Shown: positions 25,526 to 35,078, counted from the first letter of the stretch. The stretch is DNA of 64,000 nt from Mycoplana dimorpha (GCF_003046475.1 NZ_PZZZ01000006.1:287540-351539); one strand, 5' to 3'. Numbers and translations are program-made. Notes: generated by a model not told the origin, from the letters alone.

Positions 25526-28138
25526 GTGAGACACGAGGGCATGACAACGGAAAGCCATTCGGCGGGCACCTCCCAAGACGGCCAGGTCGGTCAGTTCTTC
25601 GTTCGGTACAGGCTCTACGCGGCGGCGGCCGGCGTCATCGCCGTGTTCGGCCTGGTTTCGGTCGCCATCTACCGGCTGACGTCGGAGGTGCGCTACGAGG
25701 ACGTGCTGGCTGCTCTCGCGGCGACACCCTGGTCCGCCATCGCGCTCGCCGTGTTCTTCACCGGCCTGAGCTTCGTGGCGCTGGTCTTCTACGACCTGAA
25801 CGCCCTTGAATACATCGGCCGAAGGCTGCCGTGGCCCTCGGTGGCGGCCAGTGCGTTCGTCGCCTATGCCGTCGGGAACACGGTCGGCTTCGGCCCCTTG
25901 AGCGGCGGCGCGATCCGCTTCCGCGCCTATTCGCGGCTCGGCCTCGCGCCCGGCGACATCGCCCGCGTCATCGCTTTCGTGACCCTCTCGTTCGGTCTCG
26001 GCCTCTTCATGGTCAGCGCATTGTCGACACTGGCCGTGGCGCGGCAGATATCGCGTACGGTCGGCATGAGCCCGGCCTGGCTGCAGGCGGCCGCCCTCGC
26101 CGTCGTCGCGGTGATGGGGATCGTGTTGTTCCTGTCGCGCAACGGCAGGACCATCAAGCTCAAGGGCCTCACACTGCACCTGCCCGATAGCCGGACGTCG
26201 TCCCGCCAGTTTCTCGTCTCCGCCTTCGATATCGCGGCTTCCGCCTCCGCACTCTACGTCCTCCTGCCGGAGACACACGTCAGCTGGCCGACCTTCCTGG
26301 CGATCTATGCGACGGCTGTCGGCATCGGCGTGCTCAGCCACGTGCCGGCCGGTCTCGGCGTCTTCGAAACGGTGATCATGGCGGGTCTCTCGAACGCCAT
26401 CAGCGTCGACCAGTTGCTTGGCAGCCTCGTGCTCTACCGGCTCATCTACTATGTGCTGCCGCTGCTCATCGCCGTCGTCGTGATGCTTGTCAGCGAGATG
26501 CGCCAGCTGGCGTCCCAGCCGGTTGCCGCCGAGGTCGGGCAGATCGCGACGCGGCTGTCTCCGGCGCTGCTGTCCGCGTTTGCCCTGCTGCTCGGAACAA
26601 TGCTGATCTTCTCGAGCGTGGTGCCGACGCCCGACGCCGACCTCGACTTCCTCGCCGCGATGCTGCCCTTGCCCATCGTCGAAGCGGCGCACTTCCTTTC
26701 GAGCCTATTGGGGCTGGGATTGTTCGTGACTTCGCGTGGCTTGGCGCTCAGGTTGGACGGTGCCTGGTGGATGGCGCTTGTCAGTGCCGCGGCGGCGCTC
26801 GTCCTGTCCTTTCTCAAGGCGGTTGCGGTTTTCGAGGCCGCGCTGTTGGCGCTGTTCATCATGGCCCTAATCTTCAGCGGAGCCAGCTTCACCCGGCCGG
26901 CCTCGCTGATACGCCAGGCGCTTGGTCCCACCTGGCTCGCGGCAATCGCCGTCATCATCGTGGCCGCCCTTGTCATCCTGCTGTTCATCTACCGGGACAC
27001 CGAATACACCCATGAGCTCTGGTGGCAGTTCGAGTTCTCCCAAGAGGCGCCGCGCGGGTTGCGCGCATTGCTGGGGCTTTCGATCGGCGCATCGGTGGTC
27101 GCAATCTTCAGCCTGCTGCGCCCGGCGGCCCATCGACCGAAGCCTCCCGCCCTGGAAGAGATCGCCCGGGCCGTCGAGATCGTCCGGCGGCAGCACGTCG
27201 CCGACGCGAACCTCGTGAGGATGGGCGACAAGAGCATCCTGTTCTCCCAGTCGGGCGACGCCTTCCTGATGTACGGGATACAGGGACGCTCGTGGATTGC
27301 GCTTGCCGATCCGGTCGGCGCCAAACAGGACTTCGACGAACTGGTCTGGCAATTGGTCGAGGCGGCGCGTGCCGGCGGCGGCCGCGCGGCCTTCTACCAG
27401 ATCTCGCCGCTGCTGCTGTCCTCCTGCGCCGATGCGGGTTTGCGGGCATTCAAGCTCGGTGAGCTTGCCGTCGTCGATCTCACCCGGTTCGAACTGACGG
27501 GCAGCCGCTTCTCCGGCCTGCGGCAGTCCTTCAATCGCGGCGTGCGCGACGGCCTGTCGTTTTCGATCGTCGCGACGGCGAATGTCCCGGGCATCATCGA
27601 CGAACTGCAGGCTATTTCCGACGCCTGGCTCGCCCATCACAACACCCGGGAGAAGACCTTCTCGCTCGGCGCCTTCGAACGGGGCTACGTGATGTCGCAA
27701 CCCGTCGCTGTGGTCAGCAGGCATGACCGGATCATCGCTTTCGCCACGTTGATGCTGACCGACACGATGGTCGAGGCGACGGTAGACCTGATGCGGTTCA
27801 GCCCCGACGTGCCGCGAGGGACCATGGACTTTCTCTTCGTCAGCATCCTGAACCATCTGAAGGCCGAGGGCTACCGGACGTTCAACCTGGGCATGGCGCC
27901 GCTCTCGGGGATGGCGCGTCGCGAGGCGGCCCCGGTCTGGGACCGACTCGGCGGACTGTTGTTCGAACACGGCGAACGCTTCTACAACTTCAAGGGTCTG
28001 CGTACCTTCAAATCGAAGTTCCATCCGCGCTGGGAGCCGCGCTATCTCGCCGTGTCGAACGGGACGGGAGCCGCGCTTGCACTCATGGACGTCACGTTGC
28101 TCATCGGCGGCGGAGTGAGGGGAGTGATCGGAAAATGA
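25526..28138 (+). CDS. lpiA: Lysyl-phosphatidylglycerol synthase/flippase, MprF family
   Basis: 870-residue membrane protein. Residues of about 20-530 hold some 14 membrane segments (the flippase part, with the UPF0104-like stretch GNTVGFGPLSGGAIRFR). The C-terminal part, about 560-870, is the DUF2156 aminoacyl-transfer domain (TMDFLFVSILNHLKAEG, FNLGMAPLSGMARRE, YNFKGLRTFKSKFHP). It transfers lysine from Lys-tRNA to phosphatidylglycerol and moves the product across the membrane, which protects against acid and cationic peptides. GTG at 25526 and ATG at 25541 are both possible starts. It overlaps acvB by four bases, as in other rhizobia. Confidence 0.92.
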   Translation: MRHEGMTTESHSAGTSQDGQVGQFFVRYRLYAAAAGVIAVFGLVSVAIYRLTSEVRYEDVLAALAATPWSAIALAVFFTGLSFVALVFYDLNALEYIGRRLPWPSVAASAFVAYAVGNTVGFGPLSGGAIRFRAYSRLGLAPGDIARVIAFVTLSFGLGLFMVSALSTLAVARQISRTVGMSPAWLQAAALAVVAVMGIVLFLSRNGRTIKLKGLTLHLPDSRTSSRQFLVSAFDIAASASALYVLLPETHVSWPTFLAIYATAVGIGVLSHVPAGLGVFETVIMAGLSNAISVDQLLGSLVLYRLIYYVLPLLIAVVVMLVSEMRQLASQPVAAEVGQIATRLSPALLSAFALLLGTMLIFSSVVPTPDADLDFLAAMLPLPIVEAAHFLSSLLGLGLFVTSRGLALRLDGAWWMALVSAAAALVLSFLKAVAVFEAALLALFIMALIFSGASFTRPASLIRQALGPTWLAAIAVIIVAALVILLFIYRDTEYTHELWWQFEFSQEAPRGLRALLGLSIGASVVAIFSLLRPAAHRPKPPALEEIARAVEIVRRQHVADANLVRMGDKSILFSQSGDAFLMYGIQGRSWIALADPVGAKQDFDELVWQLVEAARAGGGRAAFYQISPLLLSSCADAGLRAFKLGELAVVDLTRFELTGSRFSGLRQSFNRGVRDGLSFSIVATANVPGIIDELQAISDAWLAHHNTREKTFSLGAFERGYVMSQPVAVVSRHDRIIAFATLMLTDTMVEATVDLMRFSPDVPRGTMDFLFVSILNHLKAEGYRTFNLGMAPLSGMARREAAPVWDRLGGLLFEHGERFYNFKGLRTFKSKFHPRWEPRYLAVSNGTGAALALMDVTLLIGGGVRGVIGK

Positions 28139-29508
28139 GAACCTGGAAGTTCCTTGCGGCCATCTCCCTGCTGGCAAGCCTGTTGCCGATCACAGCCGTT
28201 GGCCAGCAGCCCCAGCAGACGTTCGATACCGGCATGATTCCCGGCGGCCACATCCTGTTGCCGGACGGCGAGTTGCGGGCCAACGTGTTCCTGATATCGG
28301 ATGCCGGCGGCTGGGGGGCGCTCGAGCAGGAAAAGGCCGAGGCGCTGGTCGCAAAGGGCGCGGCCATTGTCGGCATCGACTTCCCGTCCTACCTGCGGGC
28401 TCTGCAATCGGACGCCGGGAGTTGCGTCTACATGATTTCCGATGTGGAGGCGCTGGCCCATCAGGTGCAGCGCGCAGCCGGCGCCACAAGCTACAAGCCG
28501 CCGATCATCGCCGGTGTCGGCGAAGGCGCGGCGCTGGCGCTGGCGATGATTTCCCAGAGCCCGGCCGCCACGATCGGCGAAGCGGTGGCAGTCGATCCGC
28601 AAGCCGGCATCCCGCTCGACAAGGTGCTCTGCACCCCTGCCTCGAAGACTCGCAGCGACGGCAGGACCATCTACGGTTTCGTCGACGGAAGCCTGCCTGC
28701 GGCGGTCACCGTCCGTTTCTCAAGGGCCGCCCCGCTGGCCGGGCGTGATCATGTCAGGCAACTGGCGCAGACCCATCCCGCAATCGACCTGAACGACGCG
28801 GATGCAGCGCCGATGGATGCCCTCGCGCAGATCCTCGCCGATCGCATCGACGTGTCGAGCGGCAGCGACGATCCGCTCGGCCTGCCGATCACGGTGCTCG
28901 AGACCAAGCCGACCATGGATGCCATGGCGATCATCTATTCGGGCGACGGTGGCTGGCGCGATCTCGACAAGCAGGTCGGGGGCGCACTGCAGGGCATGGG
29001 GATCCCGGTGATCGGCGTGGATTCGCTGCGCTACTTCTGGTCGGAGCGGAAGCCGCAGGAAACCGCCGATGATCTGGCCCGCATCATTGAGGCGTATCGC
29101 AAGGAATGGAACGTTCGCCATGTCCTGCTCGCCGGTTACTCGTTCGGCGCCGACCTTCTGCCTGCCACCTACAACCTGCTGTCCGATGAGGACAAGGCGC
29201 GGGTGAGGCAGCTGACCCTCATGGCGCTGTCCCGCCGCGTCGATTACGAGATCTCGGTCGAAGGCTGGCTCGGCCTCGCCGGCGGCGCCAGCACGGGCGA
29301 TCCGGTAGCCGATATCGAGAAGATCGATCCGCGCATCGTGCAATGCATCTACGGCAGGGACGAGGATGACGACCCCTGCCCCGCACTTACCCGCAGGGGC
29401 GTTGAAGCGATCGGCATCGACGGCGGTCACCATTTCGATGGCGATTACGAGGCCCTTGCCCAACGCATCATCGGCTCGCTGAAGACCCGATTGGCCAGCC
29501 TGAAGTAG
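28135..29508 (+). CDS. acvB: AcvB/VirJ-family periplasmic lipid hydrolase
   Basis: 457 residues with a Sec signal peptide (about 1-24, ending TAVGQQ). The second half is a VirJ-type alpha/beta hydrolase: the nucleophile elbow GYSFGAD is near 340 and the late histidine is in DGGHHFDGDY. In rhizobia and Agrobacterium this protein (AcvB, also AtvA) partners LpiA and hydrolyses lysyl-phosphatidylglycerol, setting its level. The ATGA overlap with lpiA shows a tight operon. It converges on otsA. Confidence 0.9.
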   Translation: MRTWKFLAAISLLASLLPITAVGQQPQQTFDTGMIPGGHILLPDGELRANVFLISDAGGWGALEQEKAEALVAKGAAIVGIDFPSYLRALQSDAGSCVYMISDVEALAHQVQRAAGATSYKPPIIAGVGEGAALALAMISQSPAATIGEAVAVDPQAGIPLDKVLCTPASKTRSDGRTIYGFVDGSLPAAVTVRFSRAAPLAGRDHVRQLAQTHPAIDLNDADAAPMDALAQILADRIDVSSGSDDPLGLPITVLETKPTMDAMAIIYSGDGGWRDLDKQVGGALQGMGIPVIGVDSLRYFWSERKPQETADDLARIIEAYRKEWNVRHVLLAGYSFGADLLPATYNLLSDEDKARVRQLTLMALSRRVDYEISVEGWLGLAGGASTGDPVADIEKIDPRIVQCIYGRDEDDDPCPALTRRGVEAIGIDGGHHFDGDYEALAQRIIGSLKTRLASLK

Positions 29509-29541
29509 TGCTGCAACCTGAAAGCCACGCGGGCAAATGCT

Positions 29542-30933
29542 CTAACAGGTCTGGACCGGCGACGCCGTCAGGTCTTCGAGAAAGACACGGCACCAGGAGG
29601 AGACATCGTGCTCCAGCAGTTGGTCGATCATTGTCTTCCAGCGTTCCTGGCGCTCTTCCAGCGGCATGCTGAGGGCGCGGGCGATGGCGTTGGCCGTACC
29701 TTCAATGTCGTAGGGATTGACGAGCAGCGCCTGCTTCAACTCACGCGCGGCTCCCGCAAATCGTGAAAGCACAAGCACGCCGGGATCCTCGGGATCCTGT
29801 GCGGCCACATATTCCTTGGCCACCAGGTTCATGCCGTCCCGAAGCGGTGTCACCAGACCGACTTTGCCAAGCCGGTAGAGCCCCGCGAGAATATGCCGGC
29901 CCACCGAGCGGTTGACGTAGCGAATGGGCACCCAATCGACAGTGCCGAGCGCCCCGTTCACCCTGCCGGCCTGTTCGGCAACCATGCTCTGCATGGCTTC
30001 GTATTCCGGCACTTCGGAGCGGGATTTCGGGGTGATCTGCAGATAGGTGACGTGTCCCTGATGGGCCGGATTGGCCAGGACGAAGCGTTCGAAGGCATCG
30101 ATGCGTTGAGTGATACCCTTGGAATAGTCTAGCCGATCGACGCCAATGATCAGGCTGCGGTCCTGAAGGCTTTCCCGCGCCCTCCTCACCGTCTTGTTCG
30201 CCGATGCCTTCTTGGCGAAGTTGGCAAAGGCCGCAGTCTCGATGCCGATTGCATACGTGCCGCCCTTGAAGATGCGGCCGTAAGCGCTGAAGCGCCCTTG
30301 GCCGACTTCATAGCCGATGCCTTCCCGCCTCAGGCAGCCGGCGAAATTCTCAAGATCATGGTCGGTCTGAAAGCCGACGAGATCATAGTAGGACAGGCTT
30401 CGCACGATCTCTTCATGGACCGGCATGGTGAAGAGCACGTCCGCAGGCGGCCACGGTATGTGGAGGAAGAAGCCGATGCGGTTCTTCAAGCCCATGGCAC
30501 GCAGTTCGGCGGCGAGAGGGATCAAATGGTAGTCGTGCACCCAGACGACGTCGTCGGGCTTGATCAGCGGCGCCAGCCGGTGGGCGAAGAAACGGTTGAC
30601 GCGGAAATAGCCGGCCATCTCCTTGCGTCCGTATTCGGCGAGATCCAGGCGGTAATGACAGATGGGCCAGAGAACGCGGTTGGCGAAACCGCGATAATAT
30701 TCCTCCACGTCGGTGTCGGTTAGATCCGTCAACGCATAGGTTATGTTTCCCTGCTGCTGGTGCGAAAGCGGCTGCGGTTCGTCCTCGCCACTGGTTTTTC
30801 CCGACCAGCCCATCCAGATGCCGCCCCGGTCTTCCAAGGCAGCCTTCAGCGCAACCGCAAGTCCGCCGGCGCCCGCAGCGCCGCCCTTTTCGGGAACTGG
30901 CACACGATTGGAAACAATGACGAGACGGCCCAT
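29542..30933 (-). CDS. otsA: Trehalose-6-phosphate synthase
   Basis: 463 residues, GT20 family. Seen are the N-terminal donor loop [42 protein letters not shown] and the UDP-glucose site [16 protein letters not shown]. It makes trehalose-6-phosphate from UDP-glucose and glucose-6-phosphate. AGGA precedes the ATG. It follows otsB by 38 bases on the same strand, so the two form one operon for trehalose under osmotic, heat or desiccation stress. Confidence 0.95.
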   Translation of the reverse strand: MGRLVIVSNRVPVPEKGGAAGAGGLAVALKAALEDRGGIWMGWSGKTSGEDEPQPLSHQQQGNITYALTDLTDTDVEEYYRGFANRVLWPICHYRLDLAEYGRKEMAGYFRVNRFFAHRLAPLIKPDDVVWVHDYHLIPLAAELRAMGLKNRIGFFLHIPWPPADVLFTMPVHEEIVRSLSYYDLVGFQTDHDLENFAGCLRREGIGYEVGQGRFSAYGRIFKGGTYAIGIETAAFANFAKKASANKTVRRARESLQDRSLIIGVDRLDYSKGITQRIDAFERFVLANPAHQGHVTYLQITPKSRSEVPEYEAMQSMVAEQAGRVNGALGTVDWVPIRYVNRSVGRHILAGLYRLGKVGLVTPLRDGMNLVAKEYVAAQDPEDPGVLVLSRFAGAARELKQALLVNPYDIEGTANAIARALSMPLEERQERWKTMIDQLLEHDVSSWCRVFLEDLTASPVQTC

Positions 30934-30971
30934 GCCGGAGTCCTTTCACATCAGAAAATACATTTGAATAT

Positions 30972-31763
30972 TCACGAGACCGACGCCGCGATGACGTCGC
31001 GCAACACCGCGGCAGAGGGGATGTAGCCGAGCGCCTCGCTGGCGGCTGAGGGAGATCCGATGCGGATCGAACAGCCGCCGAGGCGGTTGACGGCGCGAAA
31101 CATCGCCTCGTCGGTCACATCGTCGCCGATCGCGATCGGCTGTCTGCCGGCAAAGGGCGGCTGCTTGAGAAATTCCAAGACGGCCTGACCCTTGTCGGCA
31201 GCGGCGGGGCGGATTTCGAACACCATCTTGCCATGCTGGATCGTCCAATCCGGCCCGGCTCGGGCCAGTGCCCGTTGCATCAGCGCTTCGACCTGATGTT
31301 TTCTTTCCGGCGCAAGCCGGTAATGGGCGGCGACGGCCGGCCCCTTGTCCTCGATCAGAACGCCTGGCCAACCGGCAACGTCGGCGACAAGCTCGGCTTT
31401 CAGCTGCCCGAACTCCGGCGTCTCCACCGGTGAGTGCAAACGGCCATCCGGGTCGCGGCGCTGCGCTCCATGAAGCCCGGCAACGGGCAGCGATGGGAGC
31501 GAGAAAAGCTGATCGACATAATCGAGCCGCCGCCCCGTCACGAGCGCCAGAGCACCCCTGAGCTTGCTCGACAGAGCCTCGAGATTCGCAGGCAGCAATT
31601 GCGGAACAGCGATGGCGTTCGGTGTTTCCGCAAGATCAAGCAGCGTACCATCGACATCCAGGAACAGAGCCCAGCCGTCCAGTTCCGTCGAGAGAGCTGT
31701 GAGGAGGAAGTTTTTTCCGGCGTCGGGTTCCGATGCCGCAATAAGCTGTGTCAGAGACGACAT
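30972..31763 (-). CDS. otsB: Trehalose-6-phosphate phosphatase
   Basis: 263 residues, HAD superfamily. The nucleophile motif is LDVDGTLLDLAE near residue 37; the acidic motif is AIGDDVTDEAMF near residue 220. It dephosphorylates the OtsA product to trehalose. Its ribosome site is weak. It is upstream of otsA, the reverse of the enteric naming order but common. No GGAAC-type stress promoter was found directly in front of it. Confidence 0.93.
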   Translation of the reverse strand: MSSLTQLIAASEPDAGKNFLLTALSTELDGWALFLDVDGTLLDLAETPNAIAVPQLLPANLEALSSKLRGALALVTGRRLDYVDQLFSLPSLPVAGLHGAQRRDPDGRLHSPVETPEFGQLKAELVADVAGWPGVLIEDKGPAVAAHYRLAPERKHQVEALMQRALARAGPDWTIQHGKMVFEIRPAAADKGQAVLEFLKQPPFAGRQPIAIGDDVTDEAMFRAVNRLGGCSIRIGSPSAASEALGYIPSAAVLRDVIAASVS

Positions 31764-31906
31764 GGGCTAGCTTGTATCATATTCATCTTTGCTGCCAAAC
31801 TGCGTTTCATTTGCTGCCAGTCACGGCCAATACATTTACGATCGTCAACGGCAGCGACATCTTAAGCTAACATTCCGCCGAGCGCGGGCGACGACAAAGG
31901 CCGCAC

Positions 31907-32170
31907 TCAGTCCTTTTCCACGAACTTGTTGAAGCGGCTCACCTTGCCGTCCGCGGTCTTGTCCTGGTGAAGGAACGCCAACTGGTTCTCGTCGAAGATG
32001 CGGAAGAAATCGTCCCAGGAGATCGCCTCGAGGTTGTCTTCCGGCTTTCCGAAGTCGATCCGCAGCACTCCGCCTTCACCGGCCCCCTTGACCCGCGAGG
32101 GGCGACCGTTGCGCTCTTCGACCCATTTCCTGATCTCAGAATGGTTCGACGTCTTTTTTGCCTCGCTCAT
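31907..32170 (-). CDS. Small conserved protein of unknown function, EcfG-type promoter
   Basis: 87 residues from the ATG at 32170, with GGAG upstream; the frame is open further but a stress-type promoter lies inside that extension. The sequence is highly charged with no membrane segment (SEIRKWVEERNGRPSRVKG, then SWDDFFRIFDENQLAFL). I recognise it as a type found in rhizobia but know no function. The pattern suggests a small folded domain with a basic N-terminus and an acidic C-terminal half. A perfect GGAAC-N16-CGTT lies about 70 bases before the start. Confidence 0.8.
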   Translation of the reverse strand: MSEAKKTSNHSEIRKWVEERNGRPSRVKGAGEGGVLRIDFGKPEDNLEAISWDDFFRIFDENQLAFLHQDKTADGKVSRFNKFVEKD

Positions 32171-32237
32171 CGCCAACTCCCTGCTTGAGGAACCGTGTCG
32201 CCGGCCGGCCGGCAAAGTGTACGTGCTGATGAGTTCG

Positions 32238-32262
32238 AACGGTGGCGACGGCGGTTTGTTCC
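32238..32262 (-). promoter_or_regulatory. EcfG-type promoter of the 87-residue protein
   Basis: On the minus strand: GGAAC (32262-32258), 16 bases, CGTT (32241-32238), a perfect match to the alphaproteobacterial general-stress consensus GGAAC-N16/17-CGTT. Transcription would start near 32231, giving a leader of about 60 bases before the ATG at 32170. Confidence 0.65.
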
Positions 32263-32431
32263 CCATTCCCCGGCGGCGGGTCTTCTGTGCGTTGGTTCCG
32301 CAGGCAGGCGAGATTGGTGATGGCAGGCAAAGCCGACGAAGACGCGCCCATTGCGCAGATGGCACCGCGGCTTGCGCCGCAGCAATGTATGCCCCGGGCC
32401 CGCCTCTGCGGCGGCTTCCGCAGCGAAATTC

Positions 32432-32893
32432 TTAGTGAATTGGCCGTTTGGTCGCGAAGAGCGCCTTGGCGATCTGCCCGAGCGCTGTGGGATCGTCACA
32501 GAGCAGATATCCGGGGAAGCGGTCGGCGACCAGCGAGGGGTCGTAGGCGGTGGCGAAGACGAATGCGATCCCAAGCTCTATCAGGCGGTCGGACAAGGCC
32601 AATACCAGCTCGGCTGCCAGGTGGACGTCAAGTATCGCCGCGTCGATCGGTTGTTCGTGGATGAATTTCAGTGCCAACTCTACGCTGCCGGTAGGCCCGA
32701 CCACTATCGCCCCGAATTCCTCCATCTTCAAGCGGGCCTGGCGGGTCAGGAAATACTCGTTCTCGACGACTAGAATACGTTTTCCATTGAAGAGCCGGGC
32801 GTAGCTATACGCTTCCTTCATTTGTGTCTCTTCCGCCGGAGGGTTTCCCCCCTCGAATAAAAGCTGAACAACCGTCTCCTCCCGTTGTTCCAT
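32432..32893 (-). CDS. Orphan response-regulator receiver domain
   Basis: 153 residues; an ATG at 32821 would give 129 residues. A single receiver fold: LVVENEY (acidic pocket), phosphoacceptor Asp89 in AAILDVHLA, and the switch Thr in FATAYD. The conserved lysine of the fifth strand is not where expected: the stretch reads YLLCDDPTAL where most receivers have KP. There is no output domain and no kinase gene beside it. It may be a phosphate sink or act by protein contact. It lies among general-stress genes. Confidence 0.82.
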   Translation of the reverse strand: MEQREETVVQLLFEGGNPPAEETQMKEAYSYARLFNGKRILVVENEYFLTRQARLKMEEFGAIVVGPTGSVELALKFIHEQPIDAAILDVHLAAELVLALSDRLIELGIAFVFATAYDPSLVADRFPGYLLCDDPTALGQIAKALFATKRPIH

Positions 32894-33006
32894 CCACCGT
32901 CGCGACCATCAGGTTCACGATCCCTGTCGACATATCGTCGCATGGCTGCCGGCGATAGTCTTTTCTGAAGCCAGCTCACATTTGGAGCAAGAAACGCTCC
33001 GGCCGG

Positions 33007-33993
33007 TTAGCGGGCCGGATGGAAACGGTTGCCCCGACGCTGCGCCGCCGCGCCCAGCGCCATGCCGACGCAAAGGGAGATCAGGAAGATGGGCGCATAG
33101 CCGTTACGGTGTTTCGAGCGGAAGCCCCCGTCGATGCCGCCGGGATCGACGGGTGGCCGGTAGAGATTGCCGCTGGAGGCGGGTACCCTGTCGGCCTGCC
33201 GGAAGTATTGCCGTATGACCCATTCGGCGGCCCGGGCGCTCAAAGTGGGTGACAGGAAATGCACAAAACGGATCAGGTTTGTCAGCGGACCGACGGTCAC
33301 GACGTCGCGCGGATTGCGGGCCGCGCTGACGATCGCGGCCGCGACTGCTCTCGGGTCCGACATACCGGGTGGCGGTCGAACCGCCCGCCGGACATAGTTG
33401 GCGCCGTGCAGCAGTCCTGGCGTGTCGACGAAGCTCGGATGGATGTCGCAGATGTGGATGTCGGGGAAGGCGGAAAGCTCGGCCCGCAAGGCCTCGGAAA
33501 AGCCGCGCAGGCCAAATTTGCTGGCCGAGTAGGCAGCGGCGAAAGGTGTCGCGGCGAAGCCGCCGACCGAGACCATGTTGATGAACGTGCCGCGGCGCTG
33601 TTTGATGAAGATCGGAATGACCGCGTGCGCGTCATTGATGTGCCCGACCAGATTGGCGCGGATCACCTGCTGGTGGGCTTCGATCGGCGTCTCGTGGAAG
33701 CGGCCGACTGCGCCCACCCCGACATTGCTGACCCAGACATCGATCCGGCCAAAGCTCATCGCCCGCTCGGCGAGCGCCCGCACGGCGTCGGCGTCGGTGA
33801 CGTCGGTGGGCGCTACAAGCACGTCCACGCCATACTCCCTGCAGCTCTTCGCCACCTGTTGCAGCGCCGCCGCGTCGCGCGCGGCAAGCACCAGCTTTGC
33901 GCCCTCCCTTGCAAAGGCCAGCGCCGTCGCCTGGCCGATGCCGCTCGAGGCGCCCGTGATGACCACGACGCTGTCACGCAGGTTTCTTGCCAT
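33007..33993 (-). CDS. Short-chain dehydrogenase/reductase with C-terminal membrane segment
   Basis: 328 residues from the ATG at 33993, with GAGGAACC upstream. NAD(P) site TGASSGIGQ is near residue 14 and the active site YSASKFGL near residue 156 (Tyr and Lys). After the core of about 250 residues there is an extension ending in one hydrophobic helix (APIFLISLCVGMALGAA) and a basic tail, so the protein is probably anchored in the inner membrane. Substrate unknown. SDRs of this type are common in rhizobial stress islands next to BON/DUF genes. Confidence 0.88.
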   Translation of the reverse strand: MARNLRDSVVVITGASSGIGQATALAFAREGAKLVLAARDAAALQQVAKSCREYGVDVLVAPTDVTDADAVRALAERAMSFGRIDVWVSNVGVGAVGRFHETPIEAHQQVIRANLVGHINDAHAVIPIFIKQRRGTFINMVSVGGFAATPFAAAYSASKFGLRGFSEALRAELSAFPDIHICDIHPSFVDTPGLLHGANYVRRAVRPPPGMSDPRAVAAAIVSAARNPRDVVTVGPLTNLIRFVHFLSPTLSARAAEWVIRQYFRQADRVPASSGNLYRPPVDPGGIDGGFRSKHRNGYAPIFLISLCVGMALGAAAQRRGNRFHPAR

Positions 33994-34153
33994 GGAGGTT
34001 CCTCGCGGTTGTTCTTCCGTGGGATACGGGCGCCATAGCGGCGCCTCGATGGCCCACAATCTGACGTCCGCGGGGCCGGGGGCGGTCAATCAGTCGTCCG
34101 ACGCCGCAATACACGGCGCCGGACGCATTTTCATCTGGGTTTCTAGTGCGCAG

Positions 34154-34177
34154 GGCCCCCGTGGAAGATCGGGGGCC
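34154..34177 (-). terminator. Hairpin downstream of the BON gene
   Basis: Inverted repeat GGCCCCC / GGGGGCC with a 10-base loop, starting eight bases after the stop of the BON gene on the minus strand. No U-run follows, so termination may be imperfect. Confidence 0.4.
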
Positions 34178-34184
34178 TGGCAGT

Positions 34185-35078
34185 TCACGTCTGGTTGCTG
34201 CCGGTGCCGTAGGTGCTGGAGGATCCGCCCGTCGTCCCGGCAGCCCCCGACCCGGCACTGCCGGTGGTCCCGGTCGCGCCCGCCGCGCCGGTCTTCGATG
34301 TCGTCGAACTCGACTCGGCGGATGTCCTGATGCGCAGGTTGTTCTGCACATTGGAAACGCCCGAGATGGCTTCGGCGCAGTCCTCGGCGCGGCGCTTGTC
34401 CTGGCGGCTGGAAACGTATCCGCTCAGGGTGACCTCGCCCTTCGACACCTTGACCTCCACGTCGCTGGCATCGAGATAGGGGTCGTCACTCAAGCGGTCG
34501 TTGATGTCCTCTTCGATCCGGGAATCGGAGCGGGTATAGCCGCGCGGGCCTTTGCCGCGGTACTGGTCCATCTGCCGCCGCCGGGCCGCGTCTTCATCGC
34601 CGAACCAGGATGCCACCTCGTCGCCGGCCTTGTCCATGAAGCCGCGGTCGCGACCCTGATCGTAGTCGCGGTTGCGATCGTAGTCGCGGTTGCGATCGTA
34701 GTCGCGATAGCCGAACTGGCCACCGCCACGCCCCTGTCCGCCGTAGCCGCCGCCGTAGCGGTCGCCGAAGCCGCCGTAATCGCCATAACGGCTGTTACGG
34801 TCGCCGTAGCCGCCGCCGCCCGTGCCGTACCGGCCGCCGCCATAGTAACCAGAGCCGCGGTCCCCATAGCCCAGATCGTCGCTCGTCCACCTGTCGCGGT
34901 CGCCGCGATCATAGTCAGAACCGCGCCAGCCACGGCCATAATTGCCCCGGTTCTCGTCATTGGAGGACATGCCACCCTGGTATCCGCCGCCCTGCCAGCG
35001 GCCTTGCGAGCCTCTTCCCTCGCGGGAGCTGTTTTCGCGGTCGTCGCGCCTGTCCTGCCTGTACCAATCATCTGCCAT
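34185..35078 (-). CDS. BON-domain protein with Gly/Tyr/Arg-rich repeat region
   Basis: 297 residues from the ATG at 35078. Residues 1-145 are low complexity, rich in Gly, Tyr, Arg and Asp, with a repeated DYDRNR unit. A BON domain spans about 184-252 (SRIEEDINDRLSDDPYLDASDVEVKV begins it). The tail of about 45 residues is Ser/Gly/Thr. BON domains bind phospholipid or peptidoglycan-linked partners, usually in the periplasm, but no signal peptide is seen here. An EcfG-type promoter lies 36 bases upstream. Confidence 0.85.
   Translation of the reverse strand: MADDWYRQDRRDDRENSSREGRGSQGRWQGGGYQGGMSSNDENRGNYGRGWRGSDYDRGDRDRWTSDDLGYGDRGSGYYGGGRYGTGGGGYGDRNSRYGDYGGFGDRYGGGYGGQGRGGGQFGYRDYDRNRDYDRNRDYDQGRDRGFMDKAGDEVASWFGDEDAARRRQMDQYRGKGPRGYTRSDSRIEEDINDRLSDDPYLDASDVEVKVSKGEVTLSGYVSSRQDKRRAEDCAEAISGVSNVQNNLRIRTSAESSSTTSKTGAAGATGTTGSAGSGAAGTTGGSSSTYGTGSNQT
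34658..34707. repeat. 18-base tandem repeat inside the BON gene
   Basis: About 2.8 copies of GATCGTAGTCGCGGTTGC, nearly identical, encoding successive DYDRNR units in the disordered region. Copy number is likely to vary between strains by slippage. Confidence 0.8.

Noticed and set aside
26867-28177. Open frame of 436 codons on the minus strand opposite lpiA
   Set aside because: It is antisense to the conserved aminoacyl-transfer domain of LpiA and has no family resemblance.
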